Origin: Pisolithus tinctorius
Lineage: Eukaryota; Basidiomycota; Agaricomycetes; Boletales; Pisolithaceae
Assembly (NCBI GenBank): GCA_024663395.1
Contig: JANFAH010000041.1
Location: 248,001-312,000 of the forward strand
Direction: 5' to 3'
Length of the DNA stretch: 64,000 bases
Shown: in pieces, positions 23,215-36,256 of the stretch
How positions within the stretch are numbered: position 1 is the first letter of the stretch
Layout: each line of letters starts with the position of its first letter
Notes under the pieces: model-generated
Seen by the model: the letters and a program-made list of their open reading frames with translations, nothing else
Database searches by the model: none
Told to the model about the DNA's origin: nothing
Program-made: the position numbers and the translations under genes

Positions 23215-24052
23215 CTCTTCTGTGCTTCTCCTTGTGTTGTATTCGGAATGGTGTACTTCTGCAGTCGTGTCTGTAGCTTCGAGTTCTTTTGTCCGTATTC
23301 CCGAGACGCAGCTCCACTTTTGAGGTAGCCAAGTCCTCTTGACCGTATTTCGTTGCTGGATTATCTATCTTTGTCAGAATGGTCAGTTGTACTCAGGGCG
23401 TGGGTTGACGGGGAACAATAAGGGTCACCAACTGTCGAGCTCGAATGAAAGGAGAACACCTAAATCGTCCTGTCGATATGGGGAGCATAACATTTCAGCA
23501 TTCTGTGGGGATGTGGCCAGGTCCCCAAAACTAGACAATAGAAACATCTTTCTCAGACACTCAGACCTTGCCATGAAACGTGGTGTATTTGCATTTTGAC
23601 GCCGAAAAAAGCCAGACAGCGAAAGGCGGACCTGGTGTGACCGAGTCTATGAACTACGGGAACAGGAACGAGCAATATTCCAGGCAAGGGGAACCGGCGC
23701 CGGGGACGGAGGAATATTGCCGGGGCACTTGTTTGGGAAGGATAGCAGGAACGCACAAGTACGGGGAGCTGGGGGGTAGAAACTAAGATGGCCAAACCCC
23801 AAAACGCTGCCATGGAATAGGTCATAACGTTGCAACGAACTCATTGCAATCCTAACAAGAGACCGCAATGGAAATCCGCCAGCGTTCGAAATGATTTAAC
23901 TTCTGGATACACATCTTTAGTGCACCTCCTTGCGCATGCAGGGGCGCTACATCAGTCCGAGATCCAAAAACGCAGAGAAAGAAGAAAGGAAAAAGGTACA
24001 AGACGAAAATTGTAGGTAGTTCAACAGCCTAGTATCATCTACCATGTCGCAT
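23215..24052. other. intergenic gap, nothing supported
   Basis: About 840 bp between the stop of the MYND gene and the stop of the VPS68-like gene (convergent). Only short unsupported frames. Confidence 0.5.
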
Positions 24053-24729
24053 TCAGAGCGAGAGCTGGTAGTCATACTCCTCATGCACGCTCTGTGCAAT
24101 CCACAACACAACTGCTGAAAGCATGAGCGCCACATTTTGCGATACGTTGGCGTAGCCGTAGTAGGTGTATTGTTCTGGGTAGTCGTGCATGATGTACTTA
24201 AGTACCAGCAGCGACTTGGAGGAGGAGCGGAAATCAGAAGTGGTACCACTTGGAAGAATATGAAAAGACGCATACCACGCTACCAGCGAGTCCTCCTGCC
24301 ATAAAGGCGAATCCGATAAACAGGAAGAGACGTGCCCGCCAAACTGCGCCTGGATCTCCAAATCCGTCATCACCCTTTATACGGTCCTTGTCAATGAGGT
24401 TGATTATGAGCATCCCAAGCAGCGAGCAAATGCCCGGAACCCAGTCGACGAAGGCGACATGAACGGGAGGCGGGATCTGTGGTTCGTCATAGGGCGGATG
24501 AGCATGGGCCGAGAGTATGGCAGCGTCGAGAAACGTCCAGTTGGCAAGCGCAAACTGAAGAAAAGTGTAAGCGGTGGATACGAATACGTGAGATTGTTGG
24601 CAGGTGACGCCGTACCAATGCCCCGGCAAGATAAATTCCGATCGTACGTCTGTGTTTTCCTAGATTAAACTCTGGGAATGGGTTCAAACAGACCCTACGG
24701 GGATCGTAACTTGAACGAGGAAAAGACAT
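24053..24729 (-). CDS. VPS68: VPS68 / TMEM50 family (UPF0220) membrane protein
   Basis: Small four-helix membrane protein. Yeast Vps68 acts with Vps55 in endosome-to-vacuole transport; this role is taken from the family. Three exons close exactly: 24729-24616, 24554-24276 and 24214-24053, giving 184 residues. Family signatures: FALANWTFLDAAI, VAFVDWVPGICSLLGMLIIN, RARLFLFIGFAFMAGGLAGS and ANVSQNVALMLSAVVLW. Length, order of membrane segments and the two intron positions are all coherent. The C-terminus ends YDYQLSL. Confidence 0.93.
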
Positions 24730-25262
24730 TCTGCAAGACGAATGGAATGCATCAAACGACCGGAAAGGCTGGGGGCACTGCGTTTGGATTACGTAATCAC
24801 ATGTGACTGACTAGCCTGCGGCCCGCCTTGACCGTATGTACGGTCCTTGACTACCTTGTATGGTTCTTACAAATCAGACAGCAGCTCAGCCTTATCGAGC
24901 AAAACTACTTCTCATAGTCCTCCCTGTACATACGCTAAACTCTTTACTAGTGAGGCTCCTACCACCTTGCAATGGATGCAAGCCACTAATAAAGCAAGAA
25001 TTTCAGGTATAAGCATTATGAGAAAATCTGTTGTGCTACTTACCTCAGTTGAGGCGGATAAGTAGACCACTCCTCGCATAAACTGGAAATCACCAAAGTG
25101 AAAGAATTTTTTCAGCAGACATACATATTCAATGATGCCACTGCAACACCCCCTTTGCCTCGGGCCCATTTGACGCCCATATCAGTGAAGAGTTTGCCAG
25201 TGGCACGTATCCCTGCGCCCCCGACCGCTGGTACGAAGCACCTGCTGACGCCGGATGACTGG
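24730..25262. other. divergent intergenic region
   Basis: Between the VPS68-like ATG (minus) and the F-box ATG (plus). The F-box frame is open upstream to a TTTTTTCAG acceptor-like site at about 25106-25114, so part of this gap may be a 5' exon of that gene. Confidence 0.5.
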
Positions 25263-27125
25263 ATGGCCTGTGTCGTCGATTTGCCGCTCGAATTACTCGA
25301 ACACATCTTATACATGTTGGATCCCTTGGACGTCTCGCGGATTGCTCAGTCCAATCGGTTCTTTCGCAAGATCGTCTACCTCACCCCAAACTACCAGCGG
25401 TTCTGGCGAGGTCTGTACCTTGCCCTGCCGTTGGACGACCCACGAGACACGGTGACATACCTTGGCAACCCGCGCCTAAGGAGAGGGACATCTGCCATGG
25501 GCAGTGCGATGGCAATCGAGGACACCCAAATAGACACTGGCAACGTTAACCCGTCCAGTTCCGTGGAACCAAGCGATATCGATTGGCAAGGAGAGCTGCA
25601 AAGAATCATACGTGCACGCACCATCGTGCGAAATCCACAGTTGTCCCGGAAGGGAGAGTGGAAAGAAGTGCTAACGACGCTACTCGAACTCGCGACGACG
25701 CTTCCGCCGGTGCCATTTGCAGAGAGCGAGTGTACTTCTCGAAATGTCGCCTGGGTGCAGCGTCTCTTGCAAGATGGTGCATTTCTGGATATTGAATCAA
25801 CGACGGATGATCAAGACGGTCAGGCCGGACACAGGTTCGAAAAGGCAGGTGAAGGAAGTGGGATGACTCCGCATCGGGCTGGGAGGGACAACTGGATGCC
25901 GGCGTACCAGCGCCCGGATCTGACGACTGAAGAGTCACAGATGCTGGCGCGACTACACACATGGGTTGGACTGACACAGAGGGACGTTACTCGGCCCCGG
26001 GCCCGAGTTGCATCACGGGCTTTTGTGTACGACCTGCGCAACTTCAGGAGCGAGAACCTGTTTGGGCCGTTCATGCTAGATGGGACCATGCGCGTAGACT
26101 GGAAGTGTATGTGGGCGCTCGCACATGTTTATGGAATGAAGTGGATTGAAATGGAAAAAGAAGAGACGGGCGACTACAGTGATCGCGATGTGGATATGGA
26201 CATGAACAACGAGTGGTACAGTTGCCCGCTAAGCTTGCCATTTTGTCAGAGCGTCATACCGCCGGGCATGAACCTCGATACGGAGCTAGACTGGGCTGGT
26301 GTCGAGGGGCTGTGGTATCTTGGGTACTCCTTTCTCGATCACAGGGAATTTTTGAGTAAGGATTTCATTCTTTTCTACTGTCTTCCTTGCGTTGTTTCCC
26401 CCCTGTCTACTTTCATCTCTGACTGGTCGGGACGATATTCTGACCAAAGGCTCCTGCTTATGTTTGACAGTTTACAATTATTCCTCCGTGCGTATCACAC
26501 GTTTCCGTCTTCACCCGTACATTCGAGCCGACCGAAATTGTCAACCATAGCTTAGCGATGCACTCGACACATCCATCTTTGAAGGCGACGATGTTCCCGA
26601 GATGCATGCCTCCGTGACCATGTACTTCCGTGTGATCAGCACTGAACACGATCCGGACCACCCCACACGCCCCAAGATCAATTATGCCGGTGAACTTGAC
26701 GGCCAGTTCTCAGTGGTCGGGTACGTCAAGCTCACATCCGACGACCAAACCTGGTGGCATTTTGTACGTGTCGGTTTCTCTGAATTATCTGGCTTGCATT
26801 TGGGTAGCGTTGACGCCTTGGGTTCTTTTCTTGTTGACTTTGGCAGGCAGGCGGGAATGGTGATCAACCCGTATGGAAGTATGCCTCACTACCAGTATGA
26901 TCTCTCGAGGTTTTTCTGACCCTGACTATTAGTTGCGAGGGGGTTGGTCTTGGCGGCGTACGGTCCCAGGCTGGCGTACTTGGCACCTGGTCGACCGTCT
27001 TCCATGACGCTGAAGACCCTGTTGGTAAGTGCATTCTGTGCATCCTCGCACCCACCACTCACCCAGTTTTTTTTCTCCGTTTAGGGCCGCTCTGGATGCG
27101 CCGTCAGAAGTTCATTGTGGATTGA
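25263..27125 (+). CDS. F-box protein, basidiomycete type
   Basis: Six exons close exactly from ATG 25263: 25263-26355, 26471-26487 (17 nt), 26551-26763, 26847-26878 (32 nt), 26933-27024 and 27085-27125, giving 495 residues. The F-box is at the N-terminus (VDLPLELLEHILYMLDPLDV, residues about 5-45); it would dock to Skp1 in an SCF ubiquitin ligase. The C-terminal half has a compact Trp/Gly-rich domain (TWWHFAGGNGD, NCEGVGLGGVRSQAGVLGTW) seen in many uncharacterised basidiomycete F-box proteins and may bind the substrate. Substrate unknown. The frame is open upstream of 25263 with coding-like residues back to an acceptor at 25114, so the true start may lie in an unseen 5' exon. Confidence 0.82.
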
Positions 27126-27564
27126 CGTGAACATAACAACCAGTTGGAGGTTTCCAACCACCGTTTTTGTTGGCATCTGTTGGTTTTGCAGGGTCTGTTG
27201 TCCTTCGGTACCTGGGTCAGGATCGGGGTTGATATTGATCTATGTTGTAACGATATACTGGTTCTTAGGGTGTAGGTGCGTTGGGTTGTGCTCTGTCGTC
27301 CACATGACATACATTTATTTATATACCCTACACATGTTGTATTTACCTGCCTGCATTCACGAAACTCGTAACAGATTGGTCTCGATACCATTCACTCAAA
27401 CACGCGACGAGAAGTATATGAGGAAGCGTTTTAGGGCATTTAGTACTGGTGAAAATATGTCAAAGATAAACTCTACAACCAAGATACAGTGGTAATACAA
27501 AGTCAAAGATCACTCTATGCGCAACTGAGAGCAAGAGATCGACGCAATTGTAAGTGCTCTAAGT
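27126..27564. other. convergent intergenic gap
   Basis: About 440 bp between two stop codons; AT-rich, presumably 3' UTRs. No gene seen. Confidence 0.6.
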
Positions 27565-28748
27565 TCAAAGTCGAATTTCAAATGTCAACCTTCCGTCTTT
27601 ACACACGCCGCACTTTACGCTCTCCATGTTCTCTACGACATAGTGCGCACCGATCCCCTCGATCTTACTCCGTTCGTGACTTGTGCAGACAGCGATCACC
27701 GTGGCACCACTTGCCAGGCCCGCACGGATTCCGCTTGGCGAGTCCTCGAACACTACGCAGTTCGATGCTGAGAATCCTAACTCACGCGCTGCAAGTAGGA
27801 ACGGGTCGGGCGCGGGCTTCCCAGCCTTGAGGCGCTTGTCATCCGCAGTAATGGTGACCTTTGGGGGGGTGATTCCAACTCGAGTCATACACCCGTAGGC
27901 TGTGAAGAAAGTACAGAATAAGTAACACGCTAGGAGAGACGAATCCAAATTACACACCATAGGTCTTTGCGCCAGACGTAGCGACTGCGTATCTTCCTTC
28001 CGGGATAGAGCCCATGAGGCGTTTGACTCCCGGAAGGATACGCACGGACCGATCGACACCCGCAGCCTCAACCTGCCAGGCCTCAAGCTGGTGCTGGAGC
28101 ACTTCACCAGACTTGGCTTTCAAGTCGGTGGAAGCGTAATTGTGTGCAGTTTCGAAAGAGAGAACTCCATCTTCTTCGATGACAGGACTTTCGTGGACGG
28201 CTACCTCAGGGAGCGCTGACATGGCTAAGCGGCTCGTCAGACGGGTAGCAAAGGAAGGTCGACGTGAGGAGTTAGCAACGAAGGACGGGGAACGGGATGA
28301 AGGCAGCGAGCTGTCAGGAGTCATACTCAAATCAGGGGTATTCTCGCCTGATTCGAGAGGGGTAGGCAAACTGATGGCGCCTTCTGAGCAGAGCCCAGTG
28401 CGGCAGCCGTTCCCATAGAGGTTGTACGCATCAGCGAAGAAGAGGATGCTCTCCTCGAACTTGCGGACCTCGTCGTCCATCTCGTGCTGTTTAATTTCTG
28501 GTCTGAAATGTGCGAGGTTGTCAATGGCACGTTTACCGTGCGTCGCAGCAATGACATAGGCAGGGTCGAGGCCAAGGTCAGTGGCAACCTTTCCCCATGC
28601 TGCTTCGACGGCAGCGATAGAGTCCGTCAGAGTCCCGTCCTACGGCGAAGGTCAAAGACTGGATATACATAAGGTGGTCAAATAGAGAATGCACCATGTC
28701 GAAAAGGACAGCATCGGCATAGAAGGTGTGCACACCAGATGATGACAT
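27565..28748 (-). CDS. HAD-superfamily phosphatase, glycerol-3-phosphatase/sugar-phosphatase like
   Basis: Three exons close exactly: 28748-28695, 28639-27958 and 27899-27565, giving 356 residues. HAD motifs: I, DMDGT with nucleophile Asp17 and acid/base Asp19 (the first intron splits this motif after Met18); II, ATSGA; III, the Lys in KAGKPAPDP; IV, VFEDSPSGIRAG. This layout fits GPP1/DOG-type phosphatases acting on glycerol 3-phosphate or 2-deoxyglucose 6-phosphate. Relatives are about 240-250 residues; the extra length is a roughly 105-residue Ser/Pro-rich insertion in the cap domain between FFADAYNLYG and HQLEAWQVEAAG. Because the cap sets substrate choice, I do not assign a specific substrate. 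A TATATATA box lies 84 bp upstream of the ATG. Confidence 0.88.
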
Positions 28749-28831
28749 GGTTGGTGAAGAACTGTCGATTTACCAGGAACTAGAAGGCAGGTAGCTGTTG
28801 TACCCTACCACAGTCGGCAGAGAAGGGGGGG

Positions 28832-28839
28832 TATATATA
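28832..28839 (-). promoter_or_regulatory. TATA box upstream of HAD phosphatase
   Basis: TATATATA directly after a G run, 84-91 bp upstream of the ATG at 28748. Position fits a core promoter; inferred. Confidence 0.5.
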
Positions 28840-29435
28840 CCATTGAACGCGCTATCTCTGGCGCAGGCGATGTTAGGAGAACCATCGTTATGTGAACGAA
28901 GATGCTGTCCCAAAGAAGAGAGGGTGGAGCATGGAGCAACAAGTGCTCGCGATAGTTCTGTCACTCATTCGCCATATCATCGGTCATGCATCATGTTTCG
29001 ACTCCACGTGAAATTAAGCTGTTTCCTTTCCTGGACAACCGCCAGGTGAGTTGCGACAAGCACGGTTAACAACCAAACACAACGACCTTATGAGCCCTCC
29101 TACAATGACTGAAACTTGAACCGGTTAAGTAAAAACTTATCTTCAACACCGCGGTTTTGCGTTACATACATACACTGATTGATGACCGCCGATCTTATCG
29201 CGTAAATCGCTCCTCCAACTCATCCACGTATCGCTATCAACCCTCGAAATGCCAATGCATCCATTCGGGGGCCACCCTCGATCTCGGTAAATCGACTCCC
29301 TTGTTACTCGAGCAGGTTCTCTCACGGCGATTGCTCCGAAACAACGGCAAATGGGCACCACCGTCGTGATCAGATAATCACATCCAGTGCTCCGTATGTC
29401 AGGGTGAACGTTCCTTCTACGTTCCATATACTTAC
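28840..29435. other. no supported gene
   Basis: Upstream flank of the HAD gene. A minus-strand frame 29466-29143 is open for 107 codons but lacks a domain and begins beside the fragment at 29436-29696, so it is probably a read-through of that relic. Confidence 0.4.
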
Positions 29436-29696
29436 TGTAATGAATACCGGAAGCCCCAATACCCAAATATCAAATAGTACAATGGAACGTCCTCCCACAC
29501 CCGTCGCCCCGAAAACCACGCGTCCTAAAATCGCCTCCCATGACGGCTATATGCCACCTCCGAACTGCCTATCAGTTGCATCATGAAGCTGTGCGAAGTT
29601 ATCTATAGCCGGTGCTCGCCACGGAAGCAAATCATGAAGGAATTTGAGGGCTTCCATAACGCCAACATCCACCGTCCTTCGCACACGAATAGATGC
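29436..29696 (-). pseudogene. decayed gene fragment with one in-frame stop
   Basis: On the minus strand, 87 codons read as plausible protein (GVMEALKFLHDLLPWRAPAI ... GRSIVLFDIWVLGLPVFIT) with a single TAG at 29549-29547. The frame ends exactly at a consensus GTAAGT donor. I do not recognise the family. It is best explained as one exon of a gene that has acquired a stop, but a chance open stretch cannot be excluded. Confidence 0.3.
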
Positions 29697-32146
29697 CAGC
29701 GGCGCCGACCTGCCTTATGAGTCAAAAACAACTAAAGGGTTGTCCCAACGGCATCCATTCCTATATCCTCGCATTTACGATCAAGTGCCAGGTACTTTCT
29801 CATTGCCACACGTGCGTGAGTACTTTTCCATGGAGCCCAAGAAGTGGCCTTACATATATGTATAGCCGCTGGAGCTGTTCGTGCTGCGATTGCTGAGAAT
29901 TGGAAACATTTCGACGCACACCCTAATTATGTGGATGCTAATCAGTGATCTCCGAATGTTGGCGTGGAGTCGTACCCTAATATTTGTCAGTTGCAGCTTT
30001 TCCAACTGACAGCACTTTGATTATGTAAACGGAATTCAGCCCTGCTCACTGCCTTTGCATCTATTGCGTTGACCGTTTGACAGCTTGAAGGTGACCTTTC
30101 TAAGGCACGTCGTTACAAGTGTTTGGCGGGTCTTTGGTGCTGTTGTAGAGCCACAAATTAACGTCACTCCCGGATACAGCGTATCGCAGGAACCGAAAAA
30201 TGGCTTATCTGGGTTCTACTTAACTACAAACTGAGGTGGCTTTGTCCAATAGCCAAAAATGCGAATCTTCCCTATGACCCTATCCAAATCCGTTTCGTCT
30301 TCTTCAGATTTACTTTCATATATATCCAGGTCAGGTCTATAGTTTGGTAGGCCTTGCCTGCGACCGTGGTCTTTTGGTGTCCTAGTCATGGAACTCGACA
30401 CTGACTCTTGTTTCAAGAGCCGGCTTTGCACGGTTTCCGACACGTCCGCCAGATTCCGCTTATGTATTTGTCACTTCTTAGAAGAACTCGCACAGGATTG
30501 AGTTGTCAGCGATGTTTTGGAATTCGCCCTTGTTCTGAGGCTCCACTCTAATGCCCGCGGTTTCCCATGGTGTCCTAGGCTAAGCTTTCGAGATTAGTGA
30601 TCGAATGACATCTCTCGGGCGAGTTCAGTCAAACTCGGTAAGAGGGTACGAGTCCGAAACGGTCTTAGACAATTGGCCAACCTGTACCTTGAGCTATGCT
30701 GATTCTTCAGCTTCGACTCTATGGGGATATTATCATATTTGGGCTGTTGAATGACCCACGTCTACTTCACGTTCTGCTGCACGCTGTGTGGAGTACGACC
30801 GAGATACCAACCCCTGCCAATTCCTCAATGTTTCAGACCCACGGCTTCGCCAAAAGCCGGTGGACCTTAGACATATCTGTCTTTTCCACTTAGGACATGC
30901 TCCCGGCATTCCTGTCTACTAGACTGTTGAAGGAACCAAACATGGAACCGGAATAGTTCAAGGTCGATTCGCCCGTTGAGCAGTATTGTCATCCACTAAC
31001 GTTTTGTTGTGTCGGTACGTTGAGTAAATAGTTGTTTTCCGCTTCGATGGAGCTATATGTGTTGACAGGTGTGTTTCCGACACTAGAGGGGCATTGATCC
31101 CAGTGATGGTGATCGGTGATCCTACCAGGTGTCATGCAAGCAGCGTCTTGTCCCAGCAAAATGGACTCATTCTGAGTGGGGTGGGAACACTAGTGCAAAA
31201 CAAAGAAGAGTGGTTATCATTAGAGCATTCTCTCTTCCGGCTCTCGGCCGTAAAGATAAGCTTACCTTCCTGGCTAAGTGGCTCATGCAGACCGACAATG
31301 GTGAAATGAAGTACGAACGCTGTATGGTCCCCTACTCATTTAGGTTGTGTGGCAGGGATCCATCCTGGTCTCGTATGTGGTGGACAAAGCAGGGCGAAGG
31401 CACTGAAGGTTGCCATGAACTTCGCACACACTACTGAAAGGTTTAGAAAGTCCAAAGTATACCGTGGCATACTGCATTACTCGAGGTCTACAATACCATA
31501 AAGACCGCCCACGAGGACACCCCCCATCGATGCGGTACAAAAGAGAAGCTACTAGAAACAGGGAACACACGACGTCGCTTCATCGCCATACTATGAACCC
31601 GAACGCGACCCTGGCAGTGATGGTAGTGATATATAAACACCTTAGTATGCGTGCAATGCATGATGCATAATAATCGAACAAGACATGCGTGTGAGCAAGG
31701 ACACGAGAACATAAACACAGCACTGAGCGGAATGAAACGGAACCGCCATCGAGGCTGACTGATGAGAGGGTAGGGTTGCTTTGGGCTGCCTGAGCACACC
31801 AAAAGAGAGTGAAGAAAAGAAGACAGTAGGCAGAAAGATCGAATAATGTTACGGAGACAGAAAAGAAAAGAAAAGAGCCTGAGAATGGGATATGACTGGA
31901 ACAAGGATAGAGGAATATGTTTAACACACTGGATCAGAACATAGAACAACCCACCCCGACAGCGTGCAGTGAAATTTATCCTACACGATGATGCACGTAT
32001 AACGGGTCCTCATAAGCAACCGCCAACTCACGCCAAGTAAGCAAAGAAAAAGAGAAAGTACTCACTTTACGGCGCAAACCAGCAAATCACCAACGAGAGC
32101 AAAAGGCGGAGAACGAGGTTGCAATGGACACGGAAACAGCTTAGGC
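29697..32146. other. gene-poor stretch
   Basis: About 2.4 kb without a gene that I can support on either strand. The last few hundred bases are the 3' flank of the Ser-rich gene on the minus strand. Confidence 0.45.
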
Positions 32147-35100
32147 TCAGCCAAATATCTCCGTAACGGTTCGCCTCCGCTCTCTCCTTTGGGAAGGCAA
32201 TGTGATCGTACTCGTTCGGGTGCCCCCAGCACCGACGCCACCAGATCTACCCATAGACTCGCCCTCGCGTTCATCAATCGCTGCATCCAATGACATCCTC
32301 GCCACTCGGGATCCAATCGTCCGCCTGCGTGTATCCCTCTCCGTCTCAGACCCCGACAAAGGCGATCTCAGTGACTGTCGACTTTCCCTCTCCATCTCTC
32401 GCTCCCGTATCAGCTCCTCCTCAGCTCGTCGTCTCGCTTCATCACGACTCTGCTGCATCTGCAGTGCCGACGTGGATACCTCAGAAGGGCGCGAAAATGT
32501 CACGCTAGGCCGTGTAGATTCTCGCGAATCCCTTGAGTCTGTGCGGCTTAGTGGTGCCGCAGTTGGCGGAGGCAACGTCGAACTGGGCGTCAAGGATTCA
32601 GGAGAAGACGCCGATACTGTATGTGCTGTCACAGCCGTTGTCGGTGCAGAACTCGTCACTGCAAATGGTGGCGCTTGACTGCCACCAGAGCTTCCACTAC
32701 CACCCCCACTCGGACGAATGGTCAAGATGGACGCGATCGACGCCAGAGAAACTTTACGTCTATTTTGTTTTTCGGCCAATGAGGATTTACGAAGAAAAGA
32801 TTCGGAGGGAAGAATTGGGAGTGGGGGAGGTGTGGATTGGGCAACAGTGGCATGCGAGGGTGGACGACCACCAGAGGTCAATTGTGAAGGGCCTGGTGTC
32901 GACTGCGACTTGACAGGCGGAGGCCCAGGTGTGGAATGCGATAAAAGAGGCGGTGGCATTCCTTTGCCATATTGTTGCTTCGAGGCAGGAGTCGGGGATG
33001 GTTCATAATCCATCGGCGCCGACAAATCCACCGTACCAGGCGTACGTGCAGACGAAACCAACTGCTGTTCACGTTCACGACTTTCTCTTAGTGTCATGAG
33101 ACGCCTCGTAGTCGACGCTAGTCCCAGTCCAGATGTCGATGTTGATCCCAAGGCTGAGGACGATGCAGAAGCGGGTACTGACGGCGGTGCTGGTAAAGGG
33201 AGAGGTGGAGTCATCCTAATCCTCGATCCTGCTCTTCTATCCTGATCACTCCCACCGCCATCCCTTTCCCTCTCACGCAATGCCGAAGAAGACGGTCTCG
33301 ACGAAGCCAGTTCATACTCTCGATCCCGATGCACGGACGTGACCCTCCGCGATAGATCTAACGAAGACGAGCCCGCACCACCAACACCAATCGGATCCCA
33401 ACTCTTCCTCGACTCGACACTCCGACGACCATCCCTTAGACCGTCACCGCTATCTGGGGTGCGCACATGTCGTCGCACGATGTCATGATGATCCAGACTG
33501 ACACTCCGTAGATGTTCCTTCCCCTCTCCCATACCTGTTGCGGAACCGCACGCAGAACCAGTGCCACTCGTTGTCGACGCAGCAGAGCCGCCACCACCAG
33601 ATGTAGAGGCAGCGGCAATGTTCGCCATCTCTTTCAACACCTTTCCAACGCCAAGTATGAACCCAGTCAGAGTTCTGACGACCTCATCACTCTCCCTCAG
33701 TCCTTCCCTAAAATCGGCACCGACGTCTCTCCATAGCTTCGCCAGGTGCATCCCTGACTCTCTTCCTCCTTCTCTGGGCCAGTCTCTCACATGCTCTCTA
33801 TCATCCCCACGAAAATCATGATCCTCGTCTTCGTCCACCTCGATCGCAATCTGCTTCTGTACTGCATGAGCCGTCCCAGCTCTCAACAGCCCATTCAACC
33901 TTTCCGATGCTCTCACAATCGTCTCAGCTTGATGGCCCAATTCTCTTGCTACCGATGCCTGAAGGGGAAGCTTGGACAACGTCGAGTAGAACATAGAGAG
34001 ACTTTCGGCGAGGAGGCGAGCATGTTCAGCTTGTTGTTGGGAAGTACCACGTTGGTGTTGGTCGTGACGAGGATAGGGCGAGGAATGTGTGTGGGAATGA
34101 GACGGCGCCATCGCACTCGTGTGTCTTCGCAGCGTCACACTCCTTGATCTTTCAAACTCACCCCGCGATTCCGATTCTGTGATTCCGTTTCGCGAGTCCA
34201 TGCCTTCGCGCAATCCCTTGTTCCATTCTCCAGTAGTCGCCATCGACGTCGCAGGCCTCGAACTCCCCATCCCTAACCTCGAGGAAGACGAAGGTCCGGG
34301 AGGCCCAACCCCATCGCTTACGCGCGCGCTCGACGAGGCGCTCGTTTTGCTTCGCTGATCGTCGGGTATCATGTGCCTCCGGGTATCCCTGTCATGCCCA
34401 TAGCGGTCCCCATACCGATCATAATCACGATCCTCCCACTCGACCGATTTTCCCGTGCGCGACTTCGATCGATACGACACACCAGCGACAGTACCCGAAA
34501 ACGGATCGTCATCCTTGCTATTCACAGAAAATCCATTTGCGGTGGATGATGTAGAACCAGCCAGAAATGGCGATCGTACACTCCGCATCCCGATTCCTGC
34601 AGCACGCAAACTCTCACTTGCAAGCCTCCCACTTGTCAATGGACTCTCGGCGCTCCCGCCTCGTGGTGTTTGCCTGCGCCCAGTGCCACCGACAGGTGCA
34701 CCAGTTGCAGCAGCGGCAGTCGCGGTGGATGTAAAAGTAGAAGGAATAGAAGGCGTATCGTCGATACCATGCGTTGAGAAATCGTCTGACTGCCATCTCG
34801 GTTGATACCGTCTTCCATCATCTCGTACCGTAGAGGACCGATTGAGTCGTGCTGCAGAGCGAGGAGAGAACTGTAGTCTGGCCATGCCCGCATTGGCTGC
34901 TGTATGCGATGCTGTTCGAGGCGACAGGTCCGTGTCGGCGTTTTCATTGTGGCCGTGTGCACCGTCTCGAACAGGTGTGCGGTAGGGAGTGTGTGGAGGT
35001 TCAATCGAAGTCTACAAAGGGACCGAAGCCGCATTAATGTCATCTCTAATGTCACGACCAGAGATGTCCTCACCCGTCCATCCAAACTCGTTCGTCCTCC

Positions 35101-36256
35101 ATCCCTAAATTCTCGCGGCAAGGGCTGTCTCGAGCGTCTACTACTTGTGCTGGTTGTTGCCGTATCAGTCGGACTTTGGCGGGCAGATGCGACAGCGGCC
35201 AGCGCTGTGTCTGTGACATTGTCTCTATTTGCGTAGCTTCGTTCGTGAGCGTGTCCATTTCCGCGTGCATGATACCTGTCCCTCTCTCTATCGGCGTCAA
35301 GTGGACCGACGGGCGCAGACATCGTGCTTGCCAAAGAGGTGCGTTTTCTGGGTGTACGTGATGGACCGGGGGACGCCTGACGCGCCTTGTCCGGTGAAGG
35401 AGGTGCTGAGATACGGCGTTGTCGTGGATGATTAGCGTCATCGTCGTAGAAAGGTAATGTCGACGGCGGTAGTGGGGGCAATGGTGGGGAAGTAGACAGA
35501 TCCGGCGATGCGGATCGGAAGGAGTTCGAATGGGAGGGTGTAGGTGCACGGAAAGACTCGCGCTCAGTCTCTGAACCTGAGAGGGTATCGGCGTGTCGAC
35601 GATCCGATGTGGAAGAGGACGCAGGGTGTGAGTGGTGGGATGTGGATGTCAAAGAGGATGTGGATGCAGATGCGAGTGGGTTGGAACCGGGTGAGCGAGA
35701 CATGCGTGACGAGCTGGAAGGCGAAGGTGTGTTGAGTCGAGAAAAAGAAGTGAGTTTGTCGATGGCCTGTGCGCATATAGCCACGTATTGCGGTGACAAC
35801 GGGCGTTACCAAGGAAGCATGGCACGAGTCAAAGGTGAATTTTCGTTGCTGGTGCGACGAGGACAGACGTACCATGCGATTTCGTTGTGCGAGACTTTTA
35901 ACACGCTGCAATGTCCCCAAGACTTCTCCTATGTTCTTCGAAGGATGCCTGCGGTCTAGTCTAGCGGTATTGTCGTCATCGTTTTCGTCGTTGTCGTCGT
36001 CAGAAAGAGTTGATTTGTCGTTATGGTGATCAGCCATGGTGATGTTGGGTGCAGGACATTGACGTATGCTACCCGTGCTGTTGTCCTCCTTCGTCGACCC
36101 GCTCCCGGTCGAATTGGTAGCCGGAGGTGAAGGCAGTCCTCCCGACGTATTTGAGCTTGGTGATGGTGGCGGATGTTGGAGTTGAAGTTGCAGCGACGAG
36201 GATGACGACGACGACGAGCCGATGAAAATGGCAGACAAGGGTCGTTGGCGGGTCAT
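32147..36256 (-). CDS. large Ser/Arg-rich low-complexity protein, unknown function
   Basis: Three exons close exactly: 36256-35873, 35766-35074 and 35011-32147, giving 1313 residues. Most of the protein is disordered: a Ser run followed by Gln/Leu repeats near the N-terminus, many SRS/SSR blocks and Pro-rich stretches. Two parts look structured: a short helix at the exon 1/2 junction (LGTLQRVKSLAQRNRMAIDK) and a helical core around residues 680-830 (LSMFYSTLSKLPLQASVARE, then an acidic linker and LAKLWRDVGADFREGLRE). The many SxS and RxxS sites suggest phosphorylation. There is no signal peptide, membrane segment or catalytic motif. I do not know the family; a cytoskeletal or signalling scaffold would be a guess. 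Confidence 0.75.

Noticed and set aside
24912..25169. 85-codon minus-strand frame upstream of the F-box gene
   Set aside because: No family match and it overlaps the probable 5' exon region of the F-box gene.
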